DNA of 8,148 nucleotides from an uncultured Oscillospiraceae bacterium (GCA_944386965.1 CALXDE010000052.1:1-8148), one strand, 5' to 3'; numbered from the stretch's first letter, positions 1 through 6,295 are shown. The notes: generated from the sequence alone by a model not told the origin. Numbers and translations: made by a program.

Positions 1-19
1 ATTGCTTGTGAATACGAAC

Positions 20-490
20 TTACCAGCGGAAGTGGGCGAATGCCTTGTTGGATTCGGCCATCTTGTGGGTATCCTCGCGCTTCTTCACGGCAGAGCCGGT
101 GTTGTTGGCGGCGTCCATGATCTCGGCGGCCAGGCGCTCGGCCATGGTCCGCTCGCTGCGGGCGCGGGAATAGCTGGTCAGCCACCGCAGACCCAGGGTC
201 TGCCGGCGGGCGGGGCGGACATCGATAGGCACCTGATAGGTGGCGCCGCCCACGCGGCGGGCCTTGACCTCCAGGGAGGGCATGATGTTCTCAATGGCGG
301 TGTTGAACACCTCCAGGGGCTCGTTGCCGGTCTTCTCCCGAACAATGTCGAAAGCGCCGTACACGACCTTCTGTGCCACACCCTTCTTGCCGTCCACCAT
401 GATGCTGTTGATGAGCTTGGTCACCAGGACGCTATTGTAAATAGGATCTGGTAAGATCTCTCTCTTGGGAACGTTACCTCTTCTGGGCAC
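20..490 (-). CDS. rpsG: 30S ribosomal protein S7
   Basis: S7 is a primary 16S rRNA-binding protein that nucleates assembly of the 30S head and lies near the E site. The 156-residue product matches the usual S7 length and shows family signatures: an N-terminal [19 protein letters not shown] stretch, [12 protein letters not shown], the [17 protein letters not shown] block and a C-terminal [19 protein letters not shown] chose the GTG at 488-490 rather than the upstream ATG at 506-508, because the Shine-Dalgarno AAGGAGGG lies between them, 7 nt before the GTG; the ATG start would add six atypical residues. The gene is third in a str-type operon after ybxF and rpsL, and fusA would be expected next, beyond the left edge. 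In E. coli S7 represses its own translation through the rpsL-rpsG spacer; the 127-bp spacer here is also structured, but that role is inferred. Identification is essentially certain. Confidence 0.98.
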   Translation of the reverse strand: MPRRGNVPKREILPDPIYNSVLVTKLINSIMVDGKKGVAQKVVYGAFDIVREKTGNEPLEVFNTAIENIMPSLEVKARRVGGATYQVPIDVRPARRQTLGLRWLTSYSRARSERTMAERLAAEIMDAANNTGSAVKKREDTHKMAESNKAFAHFRW

Positions 491-617
491 TTTGCTTCCC
501 TCCTTCATGAAAAATTATGAATTCATAGGTACTCTCTGCGCGAAGCGCAGCGTATTGCCTGCCAAAGAGGTCGTATGGGTAAACCATGCCTACCTATTCG
601 GCAAAGCGTGCGGAAGA
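491..617 (-). promoter_or_regulatory. Structured rpsL-rpsG intercistronic region, candidate S7 operator
   Basis: This 127-bp spacer holds no gene. It contains a perfect 6-bp hairpin with a 3-nt loop (arms 536-541 and 545-550). A perfect 7-bp long-range inverted repeat (ATAGGTA at 525-531, TACCTAT at 591-597) encloses that hairpin, and there is a weak 4-bp hairpin at 575-587. The outer pairing would fold the spacer into one branched domain just before the rpsG ribosome binding site. In E. coli the equivalent spacer is the S7 translational operator; an equivalent role here is inferred from position and foldability, not from a recognised motif. Confidence 0.4.
498..505 (-). promoter_or_regulatory. 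Ribosome binding site deciding the rpsG GTG start
   Basis: On the minus strand this reads AAGGAGGG and is followed after 7 nt by GTG (488-490). An in-frame ATG (506-508) directly precedes it and so cannot be served by it. This places the S7 start at the GTG and gives a protein of standard length. Confidence 0.85.
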
Positions 618-1034
618 TTACTTGCTCTTGGGACGCTTGGCGCCGTACTTGGAGCGGGCCTGCATCCGGCCCTGGACGCCCTGGGTATCCAGCGTACCGC
701 GGATGATGTGGTAACGCACACCAGGCAGGTCCTTCACACGGCCGCCGCGGATCATGACCACGGAGTGCTCCTGCAGGGTGTGGCCCACGCCGGGAATATA
801 GGCGGTGACCTCGTAGCCGTTGGTCAAGCGCACACGAGCGATCTTACGCAGTGCGGAGTTGGGCTTCTTGGGGGTCGTAGTACGAACAGCAGTGCAGACA
901 CCGCGCTTCTGAGGAGAAGGCAGGTCGGTCTGCTTGTTCTTCAGGGTGTTCAGACCGTGCTGCATGGCAGGGCTGTTGGACTTGTAAGTCGCCTGATCTC
1001 TCCCCTTACGAACCAACTGGTTAAAAGTAGGCAT
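618..1034 (-). CDS. rpsL: 30S ribosomal protein S12
   Basis: S12 lies at the decoding centre of the small subunit and affects accuracy and streptomycin response. The start [12 protein letters not shown] is canonical, with AAGGAG 6 nt upstream, giving 138 residues as in B. subtilis. It includes the short insertion (about residues 24-39) typical of Gram-positive S12. The conserved [13 protein letters not shown] segment (52-64) and [12 protein letters not shown] segment (98-109) are present. Lys56 and Lys101 correspond to E. coli K42 and K87, the classic streptomycin-resistance positions; both are wild-type lysine, so no S12-based resistance is predicted. Asp102 is the position of the known aspartate beta-methylthiolation. 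It sits between ybxF (87-bp spacer) and rpsG in the str operon. Identification is essentially certain. Confidence 0.99.
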   Translation of the reverse strand: MPTFNQLVRKGRDQATYKSNSPAMQHGLNTLKNKQTDLPSPQKRGVCTAVRTTTPKKPNSALRKIARVRLTNGYEVTAYIPGVGHTLQEHSVVMIRGGRVKDLPGVRYHIIRGTLDTQGVQGRMQARSKYGAKRPKSK

Positions 1035-1121
1035 AGTTTTCTCCTTTCTTACAGATATTTTTGGGGCGCATGCCCCTATATTTTTGACAGGATACAGAAA
1101 AATATCCCGCAAAAACCAAAA
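1035..1121 (-). promoter_or_regulatory. ybxF-rpsL spacer with mutually exclusive inverted repeats
   Basis: Read as minus-strand RNA, GAUAUUUUU (1106-1098) can pair with AAAAAUAU at 1085-1078 (8 bp, 12-nt loop) or perfectly with AAAAAUAUC at 1062-1054 (9 bp). The second pairing would enclose a GGGGC-AUGC-GCCCC hairpin (1076-1063). The distal arm ends 7 nt before the rpsL Shine-Dalgarno (1041-1046). This layout resembles a leader with alternative folds, but no known class is recognised and no U-tract terminator is formed. A regulatory role is inference. Confidence 0.35.
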
Positions 1122-1367
1122 TTAGGCGCGCAGAAGGGCCACCACGGCGGCCCCCACCTGGATACCGGCCGCCTTTCCCAGTTCCTCCATGGTCGCCGCC
1201 CGTTCCACCGGGATTCCCTCCGCCTCGCACAGCTGCGCCAGCGGCGCCGTCAGCGCCGGGTCCGCGTTGTCAGCCAAAAACACCTGAACGGCGCGGCCCT
1301 CCCGGATTGCCCGGCGGGACTGCTTGACGCCAACCACCTTGGGCTGGCCGTTCCAATCGCGCAGCAC
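1122..1367 (-). CDS. ybxF: L7Ae-family ribosomal/K-turn RNA-binding protein (YbxF-like)
   Basis: This is a small L7Ae/L30e/S12e/Gadd45-family protein of 81 residues. Relatives in Bacillus (YbxF, 82 residues) bind kink-turn RNA and associate with ribosomes. Family features are the VVGVKQSRRAIREG stretch (11-24), the ADNADPALT strand-turn (32-40) and the RNA-contacting C-terminal segment MEELGKAAGIQVGAAVVAL (60-78). The start is GTG at 1365-1367, preceded by GGAGGG with 6-nt spacing; upstream in-frame ATGs would add a long unrelated extension without such a site. It is the first gene after the operon promoter and lies directly upstream of rpsL, as is usual in Firmicutes. In many relatives rpoC precedes it, but here the upstream gene is coaW. 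Family assignment is firm; its exact cellular role is less settled. Confidence 0.93.
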   Translation of the reverse strand: MLRDWNGQPKVVGVKQSRRAIREGRAVQVFLADNADPALTAPLAQLCEAEGIPVERAATMEELGKAAGIQVGAAVVALLRA

Positions 1368-1373
1368 TGACTT

Positions 1374-1379
1374 CCCTCC
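1374..1379 (-). promoter_or_regulatory. Ribosome binding site deciding the ybxF GTG start
   Basis: The minus strand reads GGAGGG followed after 6 nt by GTG at 1365-1367. The site resembles the one in front of rpsG (both read GGAGGGAAG before a GTG). It fixes the start that yields the family's usual length. Confidence 0.85.
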
Positions 1380-1424
1380 ATTTGGGCACAGCAAAATTCG
1401 CAGAACATGCCCACGCAGTTTGTG

Positions 1425-1453
1425 ATTATACCATACCAGTTTCCCCGCGTCAA
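1425..1453 (-). promoter_or_regulatory. Sigma-A promoter of the ybxF-rpsL-rpsG (str) operon
   Basis: On the minus strand there is TTGACG (1453-1448), a 17-bp spacer, then TATAAT (1430-1425). TGG directly before the -10 forms an extended -10. Predicted transcription starts near 1418, leaving an untranslated leader of about 50 nt before the ybxF GTG. The near-consensus boxes fit a highly expressed ribosomal operon. Confidence 0.9.
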
Positions 1454-1660
1454 GCATTTCTTTTCCGCCGCCCCGCCGCTTCTCCGCGGCGCCGGAATGG
1501 GGCGCGCGGCGCCCATTTTCCCTGTTCCATATATTAAATAGGAAGATCCACCAGCGCCGCCTGGAGGAAAGCAGCGGCCCTCCCGCCGGAAAGGCCGCTG
1601 CTTTTTCTGCCTTTTCAAAATTTGCGCGTCCGCGGGCGGACAAGCGCCGCCTGCCCGCGC
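1454..1660. other. Non-coding interval between coaW and the str promoter
   Basis: Apart from the hairpin at 1568-1604, this stretch shows only GC-rich inverted repeats. One is the imperfect repeat AATGGG...CCCATT at about 1496-1517. Another is the 6-bp hairpin GTCCGC-GG-GCGGAC at 1628-1641, just past the coaW stop. I see no convincing gene, and open frames through it are high-GC extensions of ybxF. Confidence 0.5.
1568..1604 (-). terminator. Hairpin after coaW, probable terminator
   Basis: There is a perfect 9-bp GC-rich stem (GCAGCGGCC at 1571-1579, GGCCGCTGC at 1593-1601), extended by three A-T pairs. Part of the 13-nt loop can pair further. It lies between the coaW stop and the str promoter, where a coaW terminator is needed. 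On the minus strand the U-run is only three bases before C; on the plus strand it is five, so it could also act against plus-strand transcription. Confidence 0.55.
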
Positions 1661-2491
1661 CTATTCCCGAAAGCTGCTCAGGGCCGCCCCGATGGAGGTG
1701 GCAAAGGTGGCGTTGGGCGGGATAATGAAGCGAATGCCGTGGAGGCGGGTAAAGAGTTCAAAGCAGGGCCGGCACTGCTCCAGCACCGTCATAAAACCGG
1801 TGAGGACCACCGTGTCGCAGTTCCGGGAGCGGCAGGCAAACACGGCGGAGGTGCCGATGGACTGAAAGACCATGTTCACCACCCCGGCGGCCAGGTCGCT
1901 GTGGGTGGCGTCGTCGGCCAGGTTGCCGAAATTGGCGGCGGTGATATCCATTGGCAAAGTGGAGTACCCGCCCTTTGTAATGTCCCCCACATTCAGGTCG
2001 ATCTTGCTCACATCGCCCTGACTGCTGAGCTTCTGCACCAGATCAAACTGCCGGGCTCCGCACAGCAGAGAGCACAGTCCCGCCAAGGTCCCCCCGCCGA
2101 TGCCGCTGCCTCCCAGATGGGTGTACTCGCCGGTGGTATCATCGGCCCAGATAAAGGCGGTGCCGGTGCCCATGCTGACCACCACCGCCTTCTCCTGCCC
2201 CGTGAGCGCCAGGCCGCCGGTCCCCACGGCGGTAAACTCCTCAACAAATCTGGTGGGAATCCCGTAGATATCCCCCTCCACATAGGAGGCGCCCACCCCG
2301 GTCAAAACGATCCTCTGGATGTCCGCCAGCTGCAGCTTGTGGGCGGTCATAAAGCTGCCCAGGGCCCCGTACAGCGAGGTAACCGGCCCCTCGGCCTTCA
2401 CCCGCTGCATACCGATGACGCTCTGGTCCTGCCGCAGCCCCACGATCTTGGTGGTGGAACCGCCAATATCAATTCCCAAAATAACGGACAT
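1661..2491 (-). CDS. coaW: Type II pantothenate kinase
   Basis: It phosphorylates pantothenate with ATP to 4'-phosphopantothenate, the first committed step of coenzyme A synthesis, in the cytosol. The 276-residue protein has the acetate/sugar kinase (ASKHA) layout of the eukaryote/Staphylococcus-like type II enzymes. It shows phosphate-1 DIGGSTTK (8-15), the RFVEEF segment (81-86, holding the expected catalytic Glu at 84 or 85), VSMGTGTAF (105-113), the glycine-rich LGGSGIGGGTLAGL (126-139), ITAANFG (183-189) and a C-terminal SIGAA. The ATG has AGGAGG 9 nt upstream. In-frame codons further upstream run through the promoter, so the longer frame is rejected. In S. aureus type II PanK escapes CoA feedback inhibition; whether this one does is not visible. 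It is transcribed divergently from pncB. Confidence 0.93.
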   Translation of the reverse strand: MSVILGIDIGGSTTKIVGLRQDQSVIGMQRVKAEGPVTSLYGALGSFMTAHKLQLADIQRIVLTGVGASYVEGDIYGIPTRFVEEFTAVGTGGLALTGQEKAVVVSMGTGTAFIWADDTTGEYTHLGGSGIGGGTLAGLCSLLCGARQFDLVQKLSSQGDVSKIDLNVGDITKGGYSTLPMDITAANFGNLADDATHSDLAAGVVNMVFQSIGTSAVFACRSRNCDTVVLTGFMTVLEQCRPCFELFTRLHGIRFIIPPNATFATSIGAALSSFRE

Positions 2492-2522
2492 AGGCACCGC
2501 CCTCCTGTTTTTTCCTTCCCCC

Positions 2523-2551
2523 ATATTAGGGTATAATGGAGGAAAAGTCAA
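2523..2551 (-). promoter_or_regulatory. Sigma-A promoter of coaW
   Basis: The minus strand reads TTGACT (2551-2546), a 17-bp spacer, then TAATAT (2528-2523). Transcription would begin near 2516, giving a leader of only about 25 nt that is mostly ribosome binding site. Its -35 box is 7 bp from the -35 box of the divergent pncB promoter. Confidence 0.82.
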
Positions 2552-2558
2552 TAAACTA

Positions 2559-2587
2559 TTGCGAAGGCCGGGGATTGGAGCTATACT
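2559..2587 (+). promoter_or_regulatory. Probable sigma-A promoter of pncB-cls-cobO
   Basis: TTGCGA (2559-2564), a 17-bp spacer and TATACT (2582-2587) form a good match at ideal spacing. The predicted start is near 2594, about 49 nt before the pncB ATG. It is likely the promoter for the whole three-gene plus-strand group. Confidence 0.72.
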
Positions 2588-2642
2588 AGGAAGGAAAACC
2601 TTGCCGCATTTTGCCGGTGAGAGAACGGAAGGTACTGCGCCG

Positions 2643-4091
2643 ATGAATACAATCAGAAACTGGAACCTGACCATGCTGTGCGACTTCTACGAGCTGACCA
2701 TGGGCAACGGGTATTTCAAGAAGGGCTATCAGGACCGGATGACCTATTTCGACGTGTTTTTCCGCCGGGTTCCCGACGGGGGAGGCTTCGCCATCGCCGC
2801 CGGGCTGGAGCAGTTCATCTCCTATGTAAAGGGACTGCGCTTCACCGACGAGGACATCGACTATCTCCGGGGCCGCGGAATTTTTGACGAGGGTTTCCTG
2901 GACTACCTGCGCCATTTCCGCTTCACCGGCGACATCTGGGCCGTTCCGGAGGGGACGCCCGTGTTCCCCAACGAGCCCATTCTCACCGTTCGGGCCCCGG
3001 CCATCCAGGCCCAGCTCATCGAGACGTACGCGCTCTTGTGCATCAACCACCAGAGCCTGTTGGCCACCAAGGCCAACCGGGTGGTCCGGGCCGCCCAGGG
3101 CCGGGCCATCATGGAGTTCGGCGCCCGCCGGGCCCAGGGGGCCGACGCGGCGGTAGTAGGCGCCCGGGCGGCCTACATCGGCGGCGTGGCCGGGACCGCC
3201 ACGGTCCTGAGTGACCAGGTCTTCGGCGTGCCGGCCCTGGGCACCATGGCCCACAGCTGGGTGCAGATGTTCGACAGCCAGTACGAGGCCTTCAAGGCCT
3301 ACTGTGAGCTCTACCCGCAGAACGCCGTGCTGCTGGTGGACACCTACAACACGCTCAAGAGGGGCGTGCCTGACGCCATCCGCGCCTTCAACGAGGTGCT
3401 CAGGCCCATGGGCATCAAAAAATGCGGCATCCGCCTGGACAGCGGCGACATCACCTACCTCACCAAGGAGGCCCGGAAGATGCTGGACGCCGCCGGCTGG
3501 ACCGAGTGCACCATCACCGTCTCCAACTCCCTGGACGAGTATCTGATCCGGGACCTGCTGCTCCAGGGGGCGAAGATCGACTCCTTCGGCGTGGGTGAGC
3601 GGCTGATCACCGCCCGCAGCGAGCCGGTATTCGGCGGAGTGTACAAGCTGGTGGCGGTGGAGGATAAGAGCGGCGCCATCGTGCCCAAAATCAAGATCAG
3701 CGAAAACGTGACCAAAATCACCACGCCCCACTTCAAGAAGTTCTACCGCTTCTTCGGCCGGGACACCGGCAAGGCTATCGCCGACTACCTGTGCGTCCAC
3801 GATGAGACGGTGGACGACAGCGGGAGCCTGACCATCTTCGACCCGGAGGCCACCTGGAAGAAGAAGGAGGTCTACAACTTTATCGCCAAGGAGATGCAGG
3901 TCCCCATCTTCCGCCAGGGGGCGCTGGTCTATGACCTGCCCAGTCTGGAGGAGATCCGCGCCTACTGCGCCCAGCAGGTGGACACCCTGTGGGAGGAGGT
4001 CAAGCGCTTTGACAATCCCCACAACTTCTATGTGGATCTGAGCCGGAAGCTGTGGGAGATCAAGTACAATCTGCTGGCGAGCAACCAGTGA
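2643..4091 (+). CDS. pncB: Nicotinate phosphoribosyltransferase
   Basis: It converts nicotinate and PRPP, with ATP hydrolysis, into nicotinate mononucleotide, the Preiss-Handler entry to NAD. The 482-residue length fits the bacterial PncB group. Recognisable segments are the N-terminal LTMLCDFYELTMGNGYF (9-25), EFGARRAQG (158-166), GTMAHSW (200-206, with His204 as the probable phosphorylated histidine), GIRLDSGD (262-269, PRPP/phosphate-binding region) and DSFGVGERLIT (313-323). The ATG at 2643 is preceded by GGAAGG with 10-nt spacing. The frame is open upstream to 2319, but that part is antisense to coaW and crosses both promoters. It leads the plus-strand group and may read through a hairpin into the cardiolipin synthase gene. 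Pairing with coaW puts NAD and CoA precursor use side by side. Confidence 0.96.
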   Translation: MNTIRNWNLTMLCDFYELTMGNGYFKKGYQDRMTYFDVFFRRVPDGGGFAIAAGLEQFISYVKGLRFTDEDIDYLRGRGIFDEGFLDYLRHFRFTGDIWAVPEGTPVFPNEPILTVRAPAIQAQLIETYALLCINHQSLLATKANRVVRAAQGRAIMEFGARRAQGADAAVVGARAAYIGGVAGTATVLSDQVFGVPALGTMAHSWVQMFDSQYEAFKAYCELYPQNAVLLVDTYNTLKRGVPDAIRAFNEVLRPMGIKKCGIRLDSGDITYLTKEARKMLDAAGWTECTITVSNSLDEYLIRDLLLQGAKIDSFGVGERLITARSEPVFGGVYKLVAVEDKSGAIVPKIKISENVTKITTPHFKKFYRFFGRDTGKAIADYLCVHDETVDDSGSLTIFDPEATWKKKEVYNFIAKEMQVPIFRQGALVYDLPSLEEIRAYCAQQVDTLWEEVKRFDNPHNFYVDLSRKLWEIKYNLLASNQ

Positions 4092-4096
4092 GGTTC

Positions 4097-4126
4097 AAAC
4101 ATGCCGCGCCCTGCCGGCGCGGTTTG
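4097..4126 (+). terminator. Weak attenuator-like hairpin between pncB and cls
   Basis: A perfect 7-bp stem CCGCGCC/GGCGCGG (4104-4110, 4116-4122) with a 5-nt loop is followed by TTTG. Flanking AAAC/GTTT can extend the stem around a bulge. The U-run is only three bases, so partial termination or mRNA stabilisation is more likely than a full stop; cls has no convincing promoter of its own in the 61-bp gap. Confidence 0.4.
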
Positions 4127-4152
4127 TATCCTGAGGAGGGGGCGAGGCGCCC

Positions 4153-5700
4153 ATGAAGATCAAACAGACCACCGAGCGGCGGATCTCCGCCGCTGTGCGG
4201 ATCGCCCTGGTGGCGGTGTTGTGCCTGGCCAATATCGCGCTGCTGCTGGCGCTGGGCTTTTTCCTCCAGACCTTCGCCGCCTACATCTACCTGCTGCTGG
4301 AGGCGCTGGGCCTGATCCTGGTGGTGCGTGTCCAGAACCGGGCGGGGAGTCCCACCTACAAGCTGGCCTGGACCATCGTGATTCTGACGCTCCCGGCGGC
4401 GGGCATGGCCATGTACGCCCTCTGGGGCGGCAACACCCAGCGCAGGCGGCACCAGGACAGCGCCGCGGCGCCTCCGCCCCACAAGGACTATGAGCGCAGC
4501 CGCAGCGCCGACTATCTGGGTCGGATGGAGGAGAGCTTCCCCACCTGGGTCCGCGCCGCCCGCTATCTGGTCAAGCACGACTTCATGCTCTACAAAAACA
4601 CCCGGGTCACCTATTTTCCGGACGGGGAGGAGTTCTTCGCGGACCTGATCACGCGGTTGGAGCGGGCGGAACACTTCATCTTTCTGGAGTACTTCATCCT
4701 GGCGGAGGGCAAGCTCTGGGACCGGGTATTTGCCGCCCTGCGGGACCGGGCCAGCCGGGGCGTGGAGATCAAGATTCTGTTTGACGACTTTGGAAACATT
4801 GCCCGCATGTCCGGCGAGATGATCGACGCCATGAAGGAGTGCGGCATGGAGGTCATCATCTTCAACCCGGTCCACCAGTATGTCAACCGCCTCTACTTCA
4901 ACTACCGGGACCACCGGAAGATCTGCTGCATCGACGGGGATTTCGCCTACACCGGCGGCATCAACATCGCCGATGAGTACGCCAACATCATCCACCGCTT
5001 CGGGCACTGGCGGGACTGCGGCGTCTGTCTGGAGGGGGAGGGCGCCTGGGGACTCACCCGGCAGTTCATCCACATGTGGCAGTGGCAGAAGGGCACGCTG
5101 CAAAACGAGTATGACTACTACCGCCCCCACGGCCCCGTGGCGGCGGAGGGGTGGTGCCAGCCCTTTGTGGACGGCCCCCTCAACAACCCGGAAAACCCGG
5201 CGGAGGAGCTGTATCTCCAGGTGATCTCCACTGCCCAGCATTTTCTCTATCTCACCACGCCCTATCTGGCCCTGGAGGAGTCCATGGTCCAGGACCTGTG
5301 CGTCGCGGCGGACAGCGGCGTGGATGTGCGCATCCTGCTGCCGGGCATCCCGGACCACTGGTATACCTATCTGGCCGCCGGGGCCTACTACGACCGGCTG
5401 CTGCGCCACGGGGTGCGGATCTACCACTACACCCCCGGCTTCCTCCACAGCAAGCTGGTGGTGGCCGACGGGGAAATGGCGGTGGCCGGTTCGGTGAACC
5501 TGGACTACCGCAGCTTCCAGCTCCACTACGAGTGCGGCGTGGTGCTCTACGGCATGAGCGCGGTGGAGCACATTCTGCGGGATATTCAGGGCTATATGGA
5601 GCGCGACTGCCAGGAAGTTCTGCTGCACAAGTGGCGCAAGCGCAGCGTTTTCCGCCGCGCGGCGGAGGCGGTACTGAAAATTTTCACGATTTGGATGTAA
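4153..5700 (+). CDS. cls: Cardiolipin synthase (phospholipase D superfamily)
   Basis: It condenses two phosphatidylglycerols to cardiolipin and glycerol at the cytoplasmic membrane. The 515-residue protein has hydrophobic segments at about 11-40, 43-60 and 70-91, which act as membrane anchors; ALWGGN follows the last. Two phospholipase D half-domains come next. Both HxKx4D motifs are intact: H254-R-K256 ending at D261, followed by GGINIADEY; and H432-S-K434 ending at D439, followed by GSVNLDYRS. This is the bacterial ClsA-type arrangement and usual length. The ATG follows a purine-rich AGGAGGGGG stretch, but spacing from the AGGAGG core is about 13 nt, longer than optimal, so translation may be modest. 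It lies 61 bp after pncB and 12 bp before cobO. A PLD-family phosphatidyltransferase with different acceptors is possible but less likely. Confidence 0.92.
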   Translation: MKIKQTTERRISAAVRIALVAVLCLANIALLLALGFFLQTFAAYIYLLLEALGLILVVRVQNRAGSPTYKLAWTIVILTLPAAGMAMYALWGGNTQRRRHQDSAAAPPPHKDYERSRSADYLGRMEESFPTWVRAARYLVKHDFMLYKNTRVTYFPDGEEFFADLITRLERAEHFIFLEYFILAEGKLWDRVFAALRDRASRGVEIKILFDDFGNIARMSGEMIDAMKECGMEVIIFNPVHQYVNRLYFNYRDHRKICCIDGDFAYTGGINIADEYANIIHRFGHWRDCGVCLEGEGAWGLTRQFIHMWQWQKGTLQNEYDYYRPHGPVAAEGWCQPFVDGPLNNPENPAEELYLQVISTAQHFLYLTTPYLALEESMVQDLCVAADSGVDVRILLPGIPDHWYTYLAAGAYYDRLLRHGVRIYHYTPGFLHSKLVVADGEMAVAGSVNLDYRSFQLHYECGVVLYGMSAVEHILRDIQGYMERDCQEVLLHKWRKRSVFRRAAEAVLKIFTIWM

Positions 5701-5712
5701 AGGAGCGATACC

Positions 5713-6234
5713 ATGGAGCGCGGTTTAATTCATATTTACTGCGGCGACGGCAAGGGCAAGACCACCGCCGCCGTAGGCCTCAGCGTCCGTGCCGCCGGCT
5801 GCGGGCGGCGGGTGGTCTTTGCCCAGTTTTTCAAGGACGGCAACTCCGGCGAGTGCTGCGTGCTGGAGAAGCTGCCGAACATCACCTTCCTGCGCCCGGA
5901 GAAGTCCTTCGGGTTTTTCTGGACCCTCAGCGAGGCGGAAAAGGCGGCGGCGAGGGCGTTCTATACCGCCCACCTGCAAAAGGCCCTGAACCTGGCAAGG
6001 GGCGCGGATCTGCTGGTGCTGGACGAGGCCATGAGCGCCTGCGCCCACGGGATGATCGACGAGGAGGCGCTGCTCGCCTTCCTCCGGACGAAGCCGGAGG
6101 GGCTGGAGGTGGTCCTCACCGGCCGGGACCCGTCGCCGGCCATGCAGGACGCGGCGGACTATGTCACGGAGATGAAGAAGATCAAGCACCCCTTCGACCG
6201 GGGCATCCCGGCCAGGAAGGGCGTGGAGTTCTGA
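5713..6234 (+). CDS. cobO: Cob(I)yrinic acid a,c-diamide adenosyltransferase, CobO/CobA/BtuR type
   Basis: It transfers the 5'-deoxyadenosyl group of ATP to reduced corrinoid, making the adenosyl form of cobalamin or its precursors. The 173-residue product shows the P-loop GDGKGKTT (11-18), a Walker B-like LLVLDEAMSA (100-109), LTGRDPSP (135-142) and the characteristic tail DYVTEMKKIKHPFDRGIPARKGVEF region (149-173). Its length is typical. The ATG has AGGAG 7 nt upstream, and the gene starts 12 bp after cls, suggesting co-transcription. No other cobalamin gene is in view, so it may serve salvage of imported corrinoid. A strong terminator follows immediately. The family also contains proteins of uncertain corrinoid specificity, so substrate choice (de novo intermediate or salvaged cobinamide) is not resolved. 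Confidence 0.92.
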   Translation: MERGLIHIYCGDGKGKTTAAVGLSVRAAGCGRRVVFAQFFKDGNSGECCVLEKLPNITFLRPEKSFGFFWTLSEAEKAAARAFYTAHLQKALNLARGADLLVLDEAMSACAHGMIDEEALLAFLRTKPEGLEVVLTGRDPSPAMQDAADYVTEMKKIKHPFDRGIPARKGVEF

Positions 6235-6241
6235 CAGCGGC

Positions 6242-6275
6242 AGCGGCACAGCCAAAAGGCTGTGCCGCTCTTTTT
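6242..6275 (+). terminator. Intrinsic terminator of the pncB-cls-cobO group
   Basis: A perfect 12-bp stem (6242-6253 with 6258-6269) has an AAAA loop and is followed by CTTTTT. It starts 7 bp after the cobO stop. On the minus strand no U-run follows the stem, so it serves only the plus-strand genes and not the convergent MerR-RDD gene. Confidence 0.95.
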
Positions 6276-6295
6276 GACCGTATCCGGTTCACCGC

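Noticed and set aside
301..301. Cys301 (protein position) of the MerR-RDD fusion as a lipidation site
   Set aside because: LLPPC after the last hydrophobic segment does not fit a lipobox, and it lies far inside the protein rather than after an N-terminal signal.
618..1034. Streptomycin-resistance substitution in S12
   Set aside because: Lys56 and Lys101, the equivalents of E. coli K42 and K87, are both wild type.
465..1370. Plus-strand frame across rpsL and ybxF
   Set aside because: It is antisense to two certain ribosomal genes and the translation has no recognisable family features.
1368..1643. N-terminal extension of ybxF from an upstream ATG
   Set aside because: It would run across the operon promoter and produce about 90 extra residues absent from the family. 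The GTG at 1365-1367 has the proper ribosome binding site.
2492..2674. N-terminal extension of coaW to an ATG inside pncB
   Set aside because: It would overlap the coaW promoter and the start of pncB. The MSVILGIDIGGS start is standard and has AGGAGG upstream.
2586..4022. Long minus-strand frame of 478 codons opposite pncB
   Set aside because: It is antisense to a clear nicotinate phosphoribosyltransferase, has low-complexity Gly/Val/Leu/His-rich composition typical of high-GC shadow frames, and has no family motif.
4060..5628. Long minus-strand frame of 522 codons opposite the cardiolipin synthase gene
   Set aside because: It is a shadow of cls: biased composition, no domain, no ribosome binding site, and both HKD motifs are on the plus strand.
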